Of a DNA stretch of 64,000 bases, positions 8,176-17,900 are shown one piece after another; the stretch's first letter is position 1, and the number at the start of each line of letters is the position of its first letter. The notes beneath the pieces were generated by a model. The model was not told the origin of the DNA. It did not search any database and saw only the letters and a list, made by a program, of their open reading frames with translations. Source of the DNA: Petrocella atlantisensis (GTDB taxonomy: Bacteria; Bacillota; Clostridia; Lachnospirales; Vallitaleaceae). A program made the position numbers and the translations under genes. The stretch is taken from NCBI RefSeq assembly GCF_900538275.1, contig NZ_LR130778.1, positions 2,786,001 to 2,850,000 of the forward strand, in the 5' to 3' direction.

Positions 8176-10737
8176 TTATTCCGTTGGGGTGATAACTTTA
8201 TCTAGGGAAAAATCTTGACAATATAAAATGATTTCCTTCTCGGTCATGGGTTTACCATAATAATAGCCTTGTATAACATGACAGCCTTTTGCTTCCAAAT
8301 ACTCAGCTTGAAATTCTTTTTCCACGCCTTCAGCAACTACGTTAAGATTGAGGGCTTGAGCCAACATGATAATGGAGTTAATTAGGACATAATCTGTATT
8401 TGGTTGTGTTATTTCATCGATGAACTTCTTGTCAATTTTCAGCTCTGTTAAGGGCAATTGTTGTAGATAACTAAGTGAGGAATACCCAGTACCAAAATCA
8501 TCTAGAGATAGTGAAATACCATGAGCTCTAAGCTTCTTAAGCTTACCCAATATGATGTCATAGGATTCAATAAGTATGGATTCAGTAATCTCTAACTGAA
8601 GATAAGATGGTTCAAGTTCAAAAGAGGCGAGTGTCTCAATCAAATCATCCACAAAAGAAGCTTCTAGAAGTTGAATGACAGATATATTTACCGAAACAAG
8701 GAAAGGCTCTTCCATATGATCTAACATATCAAGGGTAAAACGGATGGCTTGTTCTAGTATACATTGACCAATAGGTAGAATAAGACCACTAGACTCAGCA
8801 AGGGGAATGATCTTCAGTGGGGATACGGTGCCAAGTTCAGGACTATGCCATCTAAGCAAAGCTTCAAAACCAACAATTTTATGGGTATTGGAATCAATCT
8901 GTGGTTGAAAGTTCAAGGACAATTCTTTATTTTCATAGGCTTTCCTCAAATGTGAGACTAAGATATAATCATTTTCCATTTTATCACTCATTTGAGGTTC
9001 ATAATGTCTGTAAGTGGATTTTCCGGTCTTTTTCGCATGGTACATAGCCATATCTGCTTGAATCAAAAGTTCATCTAAATCTTGTCCATCATCAGGATAA
9101 AGACTGTAACCGATGCTGGCGGTTAAGCGAATGTTCTGATCATCGATGTGGACCGGTCGTATAAATAGATTTTTGAGGTTATTCATCACTTGAAACAAAT
9201 AGGCTTCTGTATCATCTAGTGTTACTGGAATAAGAAGAATGAACTCATCTCCATTTAGCCTTATTGTAAAAGTACTTTCTTTAAAGTCTTTAAGTCGAAC
9301 GGCGATAACCTTGAGTACGCGATCACCAAAGGGGTGGCCATAAGTATTGTTTATGTACTTAAAATTATCAAGATCCACAAAAACCAAAGCGGTTTTCTGG
9401 GTTTGATTATTTGAGGAGAGTACCATCTGACTAAAATGTTGGTTCAAAAAATTACGGTTAGGTAATGAAGTCATTGGGTCATGATACGCTTCATGTTCAA
9501 GATTCAATTGATAGGACAAAAGAGCATTATTTTGAGCTTTAAGTTCTTCTTCAGAAGAGGACAGCTGCTCATTTAATATCTGAAGATCATTTTTTTGATT
9601 TAAAATCTTTTTCTCAGACAATCGGTATTTTCTAATGCCGACAATCAGAAAGAAAATAAAGAGTGTCATGATAGTAAGGATGATTTCAATAGTTAGAACC
9701 AACTCTGAATAGGTTTCAAAAAAAGAAGATTGCTCATTTAAAATCACAACATCTTCAGGAAGGACATCCTTATCCAAATCAAACCTGCGTAATTGATCTT
9801 CGTCGACAGCGGTATAAACCGTTGCTTCTTTTATATGTGCCAAGTCATCTGCATGTTGTCCCTTTAGAATTTGGATGGCTAGCTTGCCCAGTTCTTGGCC
9901 TTGTAATCGACCACTTAAAAAAGTACCTCCTGTAATACCGGTGCCAAGTAAAAATGCGTCAATTGAGTAGACAGGTACACTGCTCGTAGAGGCAATTAAT
10001 CGACCAAAATATTCCGGTGTTTCTATTAAACCATCAATAGAACCATTATAAGAAATCATCATAATGGCACTGTCTTTTTCGAAAGTAGAGACTTCAAGAA
10101 GAAGTTCATCAAAGGATAAATGAGATAGGTCGTTTATTTCGTAGGAATCTGAATCGAAATAATTGAGTGCATCATAAAAAGCATCCGCTGTTCGGCGTCC
10201 GCTTTCACTTAAATCATGAATGAGATGAATTTTTCTAACCTCAGGTTGTAAACGGGCAATTAATCGAAGAGCACCTATGGGATCCATCTCTTCATAGACG
10301 CCGGTGACATTTTTAGAATCGCCAAGAATGTCATTAGCTGACGACCTAATAATACCGCTAAAGACAATGGGAGCATCATGAAACAATTCACGGCGATGAT
10401 CTAAAGCAAAAGTCAGTCCCATATCATCGGTGGTCAATATCAAATCAATAGGTATATCTTTGTATTTGTTTTCAAGAAATTGACGACTTTCATCCAGAAG
10501 TGAGGCATTTGGAAATCTTTTCCAATCTAAAAATTCAGTATAAATGATGGTATTTGGATACTGATCCTTCAAGATCTCAATTAAGCCTTGATTTTGTTCA
10601 AAAGTCCACTCATAAGTAAAGTGGTATGCGTTGATGATTAATATATTTCTAGATTGTGATTGCTCACTGGCAATAGTGTAGCTAGACGCCATACAAACTA
10701 AAAATAGGGATGCAAAAACAAGCATAACTTTTTTCAT
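8176..10737 (-). CDS. Membrane sensor with ABC substrate-binding domain, GGDEF and EAL domains
   Basis: This 853-residue protein probably makes or degrades cyclic di-GMP in response to an external ligand. It has a signal peptide or anchor (residues 1-22), then an ABC-type periplasmic-binding-like domain (about 30-330, PF04392-like with SYNGSIDGL). A transmembrane helix follows near 346-366, then a short coiled coil (EKKILNQKNDLQILNEQL). Next come a GGDEF domain (about 415-580) and an EAL domain (about 595-840). The cyclase signature is NGDEF rather than GGDEF, so cyclase activity is uncertain. The EAL motifs look intact: FEALLRW, EITESILIE, DDFGTGYSSL and AEGVEKE. TAGGAGG precedes the ATG. 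It is a single-gene unit. Confidence 0.88.
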   Translation of the reverse strand: MKKVMLVFASLFLVCMASSYTIASEQSQSRNILIINAYHFTYEWTFEQNQGLIEILKDQYPNTIIYTEFLDWKRFPNASLLDESRQFLENKYKDIPIDLILTTDDMGLTFALDHRRELFHDAPIVFSGIIRSSANDILGDSKNVTGVYEEMDPIGALRLIARLQPEVRKIHLIHDLSESGRRTADAFYDALNYFDSDSYEINDLSHLSFDELLLEVSTFEKDSAIMMISYNGSIDGLIETPEYFGRLIASTSSVPVYSIDAFLLGTGITGGTFLSGRLQGQELGKLAIQILKGQHADDLAHIKEATVYTAVDEDQLRRFDLDKDVLPEDVVILNEQSSFFETYSELVLTIEIILTIMTLFIFFLIVGIRKYRLSEKKILNQKNDLQILNEQLSSSEEELKAQNNALLSYQLNLEHEAYHDPMTSLPNRNFLNQHFSQMVLSSNNQTQKTALVFVDLDNFKYINNTYGHPFGDRVLKVIAVRLKDFKESTFTIRLNGDEFILLIPVTLDDTEAYLFQVMNNLKNLFIRPVHIDDQNIRLTASIGYSLYPDDGQDLDELLIQADMAMYHAKKTGKSTYRHYEPQMSDKMENDYILVSHLRKAYENKELSLNFQPQIDSNTHKIVGFEALLRWHSPELGTVSPLKIIPLAESSGLILPIGQCILEQAIRFTLDMLDHMEEPFLVSVNISVIQLLEASFVDDLIETLASFELEPSYLQLEITESILIESYDIILGKLKKLRAHGISLSLDDFGTGYSSLSYLQQLPLTELKIDKKFIDEITQPNTDYVLINSIIMLAQALNLNVVAEGVEKEFQAEYLEAKGCHVIQGYYYGKPMTEKEIILYCQDFSLDKVITPTE

Positions 10738-10869
10738 AGATAACCTCCTAAACCCTCATATGTAGTACCCTTATACTACAAACTTAACTTATCCACTTAT
10801 AGGAAAGTTGAGTTAATAGTATTGTACCATTACCTGAACAGGTATTCAAACATAACCTTTAGGACAAGA

Positions 10870-10898
10870 TTGATTTTTTGAATGGGTTATACTATGAT
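10870..10898 (+). promoter_or_regulatory. Predicted promoter of the Nudix gene
   Basis: TTGATT (10870-10875), a 17-nt spacer and TATGAT (10893-10898) lie 38 bp before the Nudix start codon. Pattern match only. Confidence 0.45.
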
Positions 10899-10935
10899 GG
10901 TAAATAAGTAGTACACGAAAGAAGGAGGTTTTTTA

Positions 10936-11712
10936 ATGTTCAAAGAACAAATAAGCAGTTATGCACCAGTGAATGAACAGGAACGTAGCGATAAAAAGCA
11001 TATCTATCATTATATCGAACAGTTTCCTTTTAATATTCTTCATAGAGAGAACACCCTAGCACACATCACAAGTTCAGGCTTTATCATGAATAAGGATTTA
11101 ACAAGAATCTTAGTCATCTACCATAAGATTTATCAAGCTTGGGGATGGACCGGCGGTCATGCCGATGGGGATGAGAATTTGTTGAAGATTGCCTTAAAAG
11201 AGGCAAAAGAAGAAACTGGGCTAAAAAGCATTAAACCTTTATCGAAGCAGATTATGGCTATGGATATATTACCTGTTTGGGGACACATGAAACAAGGACG
11301 CTATGTCAGTGCCCATCTACATTTGAATGCGGCTTATGTCTTGATTGCCGATGAATCGGAACCGCTTCATGCGAATATAGAAGAAACGGATGGTGCTAAG
11401 TGGATCGATGTGAGTGATATTGGTCTCCATTCATCCGAACCGGAACTCGTCTATGTCTATGAAAAGTTAATAAAAGCGGCCAGGGCATTTGATCCTAAAA
11501 AAGAATATACAACCGGTACTAAAAAAGAAGAAAAAAAAGGCAGTGCATACGATGCAATTAAAAATGCTGCCATTCCAATTGCTATCCATGAGACAAAAAG
11601 TGCTTATTACAAAGCAAAGCTGATTAAAGAGATTGTCGTACGAGGTGGTGGGGGCATAAAAGGAACTTCAAGTAGTATCATTCGTCAGATTATGAAACAT
11701 AAAAAGAAATAG
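10936..11712 (+). CDS. Nudix hydrolase
   Basis: This 258-residue protein has a Nudix box from about residue 74 (GGHADGDE, then KEAKEETGL). It fits the pattern G-x5-E-x7-(R/K)E-x2-EE-x-G with Lys in place of the usual Arg. It would hydrolyse a nucleoside diphosphate linked to another group; the substrate cannot be told. The last 80 or so residues are rich in Lys and lie outside the Nudix fold (KKEEKKGSAYDAIKNAA, then VRGGGGIKGTSSS), an extension whose role I do not know. A GGAGG site lies 7 nt before the ATG. It is transcribed alone. Confidence 0.85.
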   Translation: MFKEQISSYAPVNEQERSDKKHIYHYIEQFPFNILHRENTLAHITSSGFIMNKDLTRILVIYHKIYQAWGWTGGHADGDENLLKIALKEAKEETGLKSIKPLSKQIMAMDILPVWGHMKQGRYVSAHLHLNAAYVLIADESEPLHANIEETDGAKWIDVSDIGLHSSEPELVYVYEKLIKAARAFDPKKEYTTGTKKEEKKGSAYDAIKNAAIPIAIHETKSAYYKAKLIKEIVVRGGGGIKGTSSSIIRQIMKHKKK

Positions 11713-11719
11713 ATAGTAA

Positions 11720-11790
11720 TTAATCATACTTTCATCACAGTTCCATCACAATTGGTTTGTATAATACAAACATAAAGTTAATCATACTTT
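11720..11790 (+). promoter_or_regulatory. Promoter with direct repeats typical of an OmpR/PhoB-type operator
   Basis: A -10 box TATAAT lies at 11760-11765. Upstream, over the -35 zone, CATCACA occurs at 11733-11739 and again at 11744-11750, exactly 11 bp apart, the phasing used by OmpR/PhoB-type regulators. In addition TTAATCATACTTT occurs twice, at 11720-11732 and 11778-11790. The response regulator encoded two genes downstream is a natural candidate to bind here. The binding is inferred. Confidence 0.45.
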
Positions 11791-11815
11791 AAACAAATCA
11801 TAAGGAGATGGAAAA

Positions 11816-12304
11816 ATGAAAAAATCAAGAAAATTAGTCGTATCAATGAGTGCTTTGGTATTAGTAGCAGCAACAAGTATTGGTGTGTATGCAGCAGAAA
11901 ACATGAGCCCGGCACAAAGCCTATCAGAGTTGACAGGTATGAGTGTAGAAGAACTGTATGAAGCAAAAGGTGATCAAACATTTGGTGTATTAGCACAAGA
12001 ACTTGAAGTCGAGGATGCATTTAGAACAGACATGGTAGCAAACAAATTGGCTATTATTGAAGAACGTGTCGCTCAAGGAACGATAACAAGAGAAGCTGCA
12101 GATGAAATGATTGCGGTAATCCTTGAAAATCAAGAAAACTGCGACGGAACAGGCTTAAATCAAGGTGATCTAAGACTCGGCTTAGGATTTGGACAAGGTA
12201 ATGGCATGGGTACAGGTGAAAGAGTCGGTGGTGGACATGGATTTGGAAGCCGAAATGGTTCTGGTCTAGGACAAGGACAAGGATTTGGATCACGTAACAA
12301 TTAA
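11816..12304 (+). CDS. Small secreted Gly-rich protein linked to a two-component system
   Basis: This 162-residue protein has a clear signal peptide (MKKSRKLVV, hydrophobic core, likely cleavage after VYAAE). A helical acidic middle follows (SLSELTGMSVEELYEAK and REAADEMIAVILENQE). The tail is rich in Gly, Asn and Arg with near repeats such as GFGSRNGSG and GFGSRNN. The helical part resembles small exported proteins of the DUF2680 type, but I cannot assign a function. It has its own promoter and terminator and directly precedes a response regulator/histidine kinase pair, so it may be the target or the signal of that system. Confidence 0.75.
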   Translation: MKKSRKLVVSMSALVLVAATSIGVYAAENMSPAQSLSELTGMSVEELYEAKGDQTFGVLAQELEVEDAFRTDMVANKLAIIEERVAQGTITREAADEMIAVILENQENCDGTGLNQGDLRLGLGFGQGNGMGTGERVGGGHGFGSRNGSGLGQGQGFGSRNN

Positions 12305-12329
12305 TGAAGGATACAATCAATAAATAAGC

Positions 12330-12366
12330 AAAAAGTTCCCAATATAAATATTGAGGGACTTTTTGT
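12330..12366 (+). terminator. Rho-independent terminator
   Basis: AAAAAGTTCCCAATAT pairs with ATATTGAGGGACTTTTT with single bulges, followed by G and a run of six T. It separates the secreted-protein gene from the two-component system, which would then be made partly from read-through or from its own promoter. Confidence 0.8.
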
Positions 12367-12414
12367 TTTTTGATGATATAATATGAATAAGACATGGTGC
12401 ATGGAGGTAATCAT

Positions 12415-13110
12415 ATGGAACCAATAAAAGTATTGATTGCAGACGATGAAAAAGGTATACGTAATATCATTGTAGAATATTTAAGTCAAGAAGGCATTGA
12501 GGTCATAGAAGCCGTTGATGGTGTAGATGCATTGAATCAATTCAAAAAGCATAATATAGATTTAGTAATATTAGATGTGATGATGCCCAAAATAGAAGGT
12601 TGGACTGTATGTAAAGAGATTAGAAAAGTCTCAAAGATACCTATCATTATGCTAACAGCTAGAGGTGAGGAATATGATAAATTATTAGGTTTTGAACTTG
12701 GTATTGATGATTATGTGGTCAAACCTTTTAGTCCCAAAGAACTAAGAGCCAGAGTCAAAGCCCATTTAGCAAGAAGTCATAGTTTATTAGACACGATACC
12801 AAAGAAGAATGAAGTGATTTTTGGTGAGCTTAGAATCGATATGGATGCAAGAAGCGTTTGGCTTGAAGATAGGTATCTGCAGTTAACACCTAAAGAATAT
12901 GAACTACTCATATTTCTAGCGGAGAACCCCAAAAAGGTATTTAGTAGAGAACAATTATTAACCTCCGTATGGGGATATGATTTTTTTGGCGACGATAGAA
13001 CGGTAGATACACATATAAAAACATTGCGAGAGCACTTGAAAACCTATAGAAAATGGATTGTAACGGTGTGGCGTATTGGATATAAATTCGATCCGGAGGT
13101 TGAACGATGA
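12415..13110 (+). CDS. OmpR/PhoB family response regulator
   Basis: This is a two-domain regulator. The receiver has the acidic pocket ADDE near residue 10, phospho-acceptor Asp near residue 54 in LVILDVMMPK, Thr in IMLTARGEE and Lys in DYVVKPFSP. The C-terminal winged helix contains LTPKEYELLIFLAENP and GDDRTVDTHIKTLREHL. The frame can be read from an ATG at 12394, but GGAGG at 12403-12407 places the start at ATG 12415, giving 231 residues. The sensor kinase gene overlaps its stop by 4 bp. It most likely controls the secreted-protein promoter just upstream. Confidence 0.92.
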   Translation: MEPIKVLIADDEKGIRNIIVEYLSQEGIEVIEAVDGVDALNQFKKHNIDLVILDVMMPKIEGWTVCKEIRKVSKIPIIMLTARGEEYDKLLGFELGIDDYVVKPFSPKELRARVKAHLARSHSLLDTIPKKNEVIFGELRIDMDARSVWLEDRYLQLTPKEYELLIFLAENPKKVFSREQLLTSVWGYDFFGDDRTVDTHIKTLREHLKTYRKWIVTVWRIGYKFDPEVER

Positions 13111-14549
13111 AAAAAATAGGTATGAAACTTTGGATGGGTATGATGTTGTTGGTGGTCAGTATGCTTATACTCCTATGGCTTTTCCAAGTTGTTTTTCTTG
13201 AAAATTTTTATATGACCATGCAGATTAATAAATTGGAAAGCAGAGGTGAAGAAATTGTATTAAATCTGCAGGACCAAGAAGGTAATCTTAATGATATTCA
13301 AATTATGAATATGTTAGAGGAGCTTGAAGCCTTTATATACACGTATAATACCAGTTTGCAAATCGTTGATGCTACCGGAGAAACGATTTATCAGATGGAC
13401 AACAATAACGATCAGCCGTTTACAGGAATGCTAAGGAGACAAAACACACAAATCTTAGATCATACTTTAGAAGGCAATAAAGCCAGAAGTCTTTTCAAAC
13501 ACCCTAGATTTAATACAGACTACCTTATAATGGGTTTACCTATTATGAGCATGGATGGAAATCATGTAGAAGGTGCTCTATTGATTATGACAACGATGGC
13601 ACCTGTTTCAGATACAGCCGGTATTATCAAACATCAACTTATCTATATTACGGCGATTCTATTCTTGATTGCATTTGGTATAGCCTACATGATCTCCTAC
13701 CATTTGAGTCAACCAATTAAAAAAATCAATAAAGCAGCCCAAGAAATAGCACAAGGGAAATGGGATATTCAAATGGAAAAAATGGGTGAAGATGAAATAG
13801 GTCAGTTGGCTGAAACCATAAAGGATATGGCTGCATCTCTAAAACAAACAGATAAATTGAGAAAGGAACTCATTGGGAATATATCACATGAACTTAGAAC
13901 ACCACTTAGTCTCATTCGCGGCTATGCAGAAACCATTCGAGATATTAGTGGGGAAGAACAAGAAAAAAGAGAAGGACACTTGGAAATAATCATCGATGAA
14001 TCTGAAAGATTAGGACGCTTAATTGACGATATTCTAAATCTATCACAGTTAGAAGTGGATGGGGTCAAAATGATACCAGAACCTATAGATATGAAAGAAC
14101 TCTTAGAGAGTATAAAAAATAGGTTTATGGATTTGGCACAAAAAAAAGCCATAAACCTTGAAGTCATGCTAGAAGATGAACTGGTTGGGTTTGGTGATTA
14201 TAAGCGGATTGAACAGGTTATGATGAACCTTGTGGGCAATGCATTTAATCATACGCCTTCGGATGGTTATGTTTTTATAAAAGCTCAAAAGATAAAGGAC
14301 TACATAAATATAGAAGTCATCAATGAAGGTGTTAAAATCAGAGATGAAGATATAGAACATATTTGGGAACGCTATTATAAAGTCAATAAAACTGTAGGCG
14401 AAAGTTCAATTGGTAGTGGCTTGGGGCTTGCTATTGTAAAAAACATTCTACTTGCACATGAGGTTGATTTTGGCGTAAACAGCCATGATAACGGTACAAC
14501 TGTTTTTTGGTTCCGATTACCAAGTGGAAATCTTGGCATTAAAAAATGA
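13107..14549 (+). CDS. Sensor histidine kinase (HAMP, HisKA, HATPase)
   Basis: This 480-residue membrane kinase is the partner of the response regulator at 12415, with its ATG overlapping the upstream stop (ATGA). A transmembrane helix lies near residues 9-30, an extracellular sensor of about 140 residues follows, and a second helix lies near 172-194. Then come a HAMP linker (SQPIKKINKAAQEIAQGKWD), the H-box GNISHELRTPLSLIRGYAE, the N-box MMNLVGNAFNHTP and the G-box GSGLGLAIVKNI. All catalytic elements look intact. The signal is unknown, though the linked secreted protein suggests envelope sensing. Confidence 0.93.
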   Translation: MKKIGMKLWMGMMLLVVSMLILLWLFQVVFLENFYMTMQINKLESRGEEIVLNLQDQEGNLNDIQIMNMLEELEAFIYTYNTSLQIVDATGETIYQMDNNNDQPFTGMLRRQNTQILDHTLEGNKARSLFKHPRFNTDYLIMGLPIMSMDGNHVEGALLIMTTMAPVSDTAGIIKHQLIYITAILFLIAFGIAYMISYHLSQPIKKINKAAQEIAQGKWDIQMEKMGEDEIGQLAETIKDMAASLKQTDKLRKELIGNISHELRTPLSLIRGYAETIRDISGEEQEKREGHLEIIIDESERLGRLIDDILNLSQLEVDGVKMIPEPIDMKELLESIKNRFMDLAQKKAINLEVMLEDELVGFGDYKRIEQVMMNLVGNAFNHTPSDGYVFIKAQKIKDYINIEVINEGVKIRDEDIEHIWERYYKVNKTVGESSIGSGLGLAIVKNILLAHEVDFGVNSHDNGTTVFWFRLPSGNLGIKK

Positions 14550-14739
14550 GGCGAATCAGACCGACAGCTATTACAAGGCAGATAATGGGTATAATAAGAG
14601 TTAAGCCGACAGGTATGAGAACGAAAAATAGTAACACACCGACAATGCCCAAAGCAAGTCGAATAATTCCGATACTGACTTTAAATACTAAACTTATAAT
14701 AAGGCCAAGTATAGCAAAAAATAACAATAATTCTAACAT
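14539..14739 (-). CDS. Small hydrophobic membrane protein
   Basis: This is a 66-residue peptide made almost entirely of hydrophobic residues, with two predicted membrane segments separated by KVSIGIIRLALG. A TTG codon 6 bp further upstream would give 68 residues, but ATG 14739 follows AAAGGATG at good spacing. Its 3' end overlaps the end of the kinase gene by 11 bp in the opposite direction. The composition could occur by chance in A+T-rich DNA, but the start signal and the absence of any competing gene favour a real gene. The function is unknown. Confidence 0.5.
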   Translation of the reverse strand: MLELLLFFAILGLIISLVFKVSIGIIRLALGIVGVLLFFVLIPVGLTLIIPIICLVIAVGLIRLIF

Positions 14740-14942
14740 ATTCAATCATCCTTTCTTAACAGATGTTTTAAAGTAATTATAGTATAAGATGTTATATTTA
14801 TCAGGCCCTTAGTATAGGATTAAGATTTAATTAGAAAGTCGAGTTCTCAAACTTTACAAATATAAAAGTGTATGGGATTATTAAAGTAGGTTTTTATAAA
14901 GCTTAATAGCTTCTCAGATGAGAGGTATGAAAGGGTGACAGG

Positions 14943-17900
14943 ATGAAAAAAGATTGGAATAACCCGTTAGTAATTAGTATAAATAAAGAAAAAGCAAGGC
15001 ATGAGGCAGAGAGTCATCGTTCACTTGAGGACTATTTGAATCAAGTTTCAACAAGACAATCATTAAATGGTATTTGGAAATTCTATTTTTGTAAAAATGA
15101 CTTGGATCGACCCGACGGTTTTTTTGATAAAGATTTGGATACTAAGGATTGGGACCATATTAATGTGCCTTCTGTTTGGGAAACACAAGGGTATGATAAA
15201 CCATATTATCTGGCTTTTGATTATCCACCGGCAGTCAGTAAAAGAACCAAAGAAATACCTTGGATTGATGAAGAAAAAAATCCGGTAGGTATATATAGAA
15301 CAGACTTTGTTCTAGAAGAATCGTGGGCTCAAAATGATATTTTTTGCCATTTTGGAGCGGTAAAGTCAGCTTTCTATTTATATATAAATGGTCACCAAGT
15401 AGGATATTCACAGGGTTCTATGACACCATCTGAGTTCAATATAACCGGGTTTGTTACGCCAGGGGAAAACCAAATGACCGTTGAGGTATATAAATATAGT
15501 GATGGTACCTATTTAGAAGATCAAGACATGTGGTTTATGGCCGGCATCTATAGGAACGTTTATATTTATCAGGAGTCAAGAAGTGGCATCAAGGATTTCT
15601 ACTTCTACAATACCTTTGATGCAGCGTATGAAAATGCCTTTTTGCATAGTGAAATAACCCTTAAATCCTTTAGTGATGTTCAGAAACTCGAGTTGTATTT
15701 AAGTGAACAGGAGGGTGAACTGGGACAGTGTATATTGGAAAAATCCGAGTTAACCATGGTGAATCAAGATGTACTGGAAATCCCGAATCCGAAAAAGTGG
15801 AACCATGAAACACCGAATCTTTATTTTTTGACATGTATTATTAAGAATGATGATGGAGAAATTATTGAAATAAAAGGTACGACATATGGGTTTAGAACCG
15901 TCGAAATCAAAAATGCTAGGTTTTTGATTAATGGTGTTCCCATCATCTTTAAAGGGGTGAATCGACATGAGTTCAATCCGGACACGGGTTGGTATTTGCC
16001 AAGAGCGCTGAGAGAACAAGATATAAAAATTATAAAACAGCACAATATCAACGCAATTCGTACAGCACACTATCCCAATGACCCTCATTTGTATGAACTA
16101 TGTGACCTTCATGGTCTGTATGTTATCGATGAAGCGGATATTGAAACCCATGGCGTACGCAAAAAAAATATACCGGGTGATAACCCCATGTGGACCCATG
16201 CTGTAGTGGATCGTATGAATCGTATGGTCCTTAGAGATCGTAGGCACCCTAGTATTGTGATGTGGTCTCTAGGAAATGAAGCCGGATACGGTGATAATTT
16301 CCGAATTATGAAAAAAGAGGCTATGAAATTAGATGAAACAAGACCGTTCCATTATGAAGGCGACTTAGACTTGAAAGTCTCAGATGTTCTTAGTATAATG
16401 TATCCTTCTCCGGAGAAAGCAGCTCAGTATGGCAGATTAGAGAATACGAAAATAACCCTCGTCCAGAACTTAATGAACCAACTGACAGCAGATCAAAAAG
16501 CTTTTAAGCGTGAACAGTATATGGACAAACCGGTCATGAGTTGTGAATTTGCCCATGCTATGGAAAACAGTTTAGGTAACTTTGCAGAACATATTAAGGT
16601 ATTTGAAACATACGACAACTGGTGTGGTGGTTTTATATGGGACTTTGTGGATCAATCCATTCGTAAAGGTACCAAAGAAGACAAAGACTACTGGACCTAT
16701 GGCGGTGATTACAATGAAGAAAAGCACCATGGACACTTTTGTGCCAATGGTATTATTTCAGCAGATCGAACGCTACATCCAGCAATATTAGAAGTGAAAA
16801 AAGTCTATCAAGATTTTGAGATTCGCAAAGAAAATCAAGGTTATATCTTGTATAACAAAAGATTTTTTACAGGGCTTGAAGATTATACCTTTGTCTATAT
16901 TAGAAAAGTGGATGGCTATGTGGTTGAAGAAAAGTCTTTGGAAATACCATGGGTTGGTCCAGGAGCAGCTGAGTTGCTGGTTGTGCCTGAAAACAATTTG
17001 AAAAACGATGGTGTCGTTCATGATGTCTTTGTTGCCAGACTTAAAACAGATCATTGGTATGCAAAAGCTGGGTATGAAATGGGTTTTGAGCAGTTTTGTG
17101 TTCAGGAAGCAGGAAATAAGATTATGGAAGAAGGCGCTAAGGTCCAAGTTAAAAAGACGGATGAAGGTCTGTCTGTTAAAGGTGGAGATCTCGTGGTTCA
17201 TTTTATGCGGGAGGATGGACTGATTCATAAAATCCTATTTAAGGACCAAGTCATTTTGGATCATAGATTTCAGTTAAATTTTTGGAGACCGCCGACAGAT
17301 AATGATATGGGCTTGGCTAATTTTAGACCGGAGCTTACAGGACTCATAAATAGAAGTATCTATAAGAAGTTGACGGACCATCCACCAAAAGCAGTTCGTT
17401 TCCTCGTTAATAGAAAAGAGAATAATGTCATTATCACCTCCATGTATGAGGTCCCGGCATTTAAAAAGCTTGAAATCAGATACTATATGAACAGCCTTGG
17501 AGATCTTCAGATACGAACCATAGCAGTGCCTAAAAAAGACATGATTAGACTTGGCTTTACAACTGAGTTTGGCAACGCATTCAAACATGTGTCTTGGTTT
17601 GGTAGAGGACCGCACGAAACCTATATGGATCGTAAAACCGGTGGCAAATACGGAAGATACCATCAGGATGTTGAAGATATGCCCCATGATTATATGCGAC
17701 CTCAAGAAAACGGTTTGAGATCGGATATTTATGAAGTTGAACTCATGGCACCCAATAAGTCTATTCGTATTAAGTCGGACCAAAAACCTCTATTTTTTTC
17801 CGTCTGGCCATATACGATGAAATCTTTAGAGAAAGCACGCCATAGCTATGAAATGAAGCATGAAGGGATTGTCACACTAAATATAGATGGTTTTCATAGA

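Noticed and set aside
15750-17783. Several minus-strand reading frames inside lacZ
   Set aside because: They are shadows of the highly conserved LacZ frame, lack ribosome sites and have no recognisable content.
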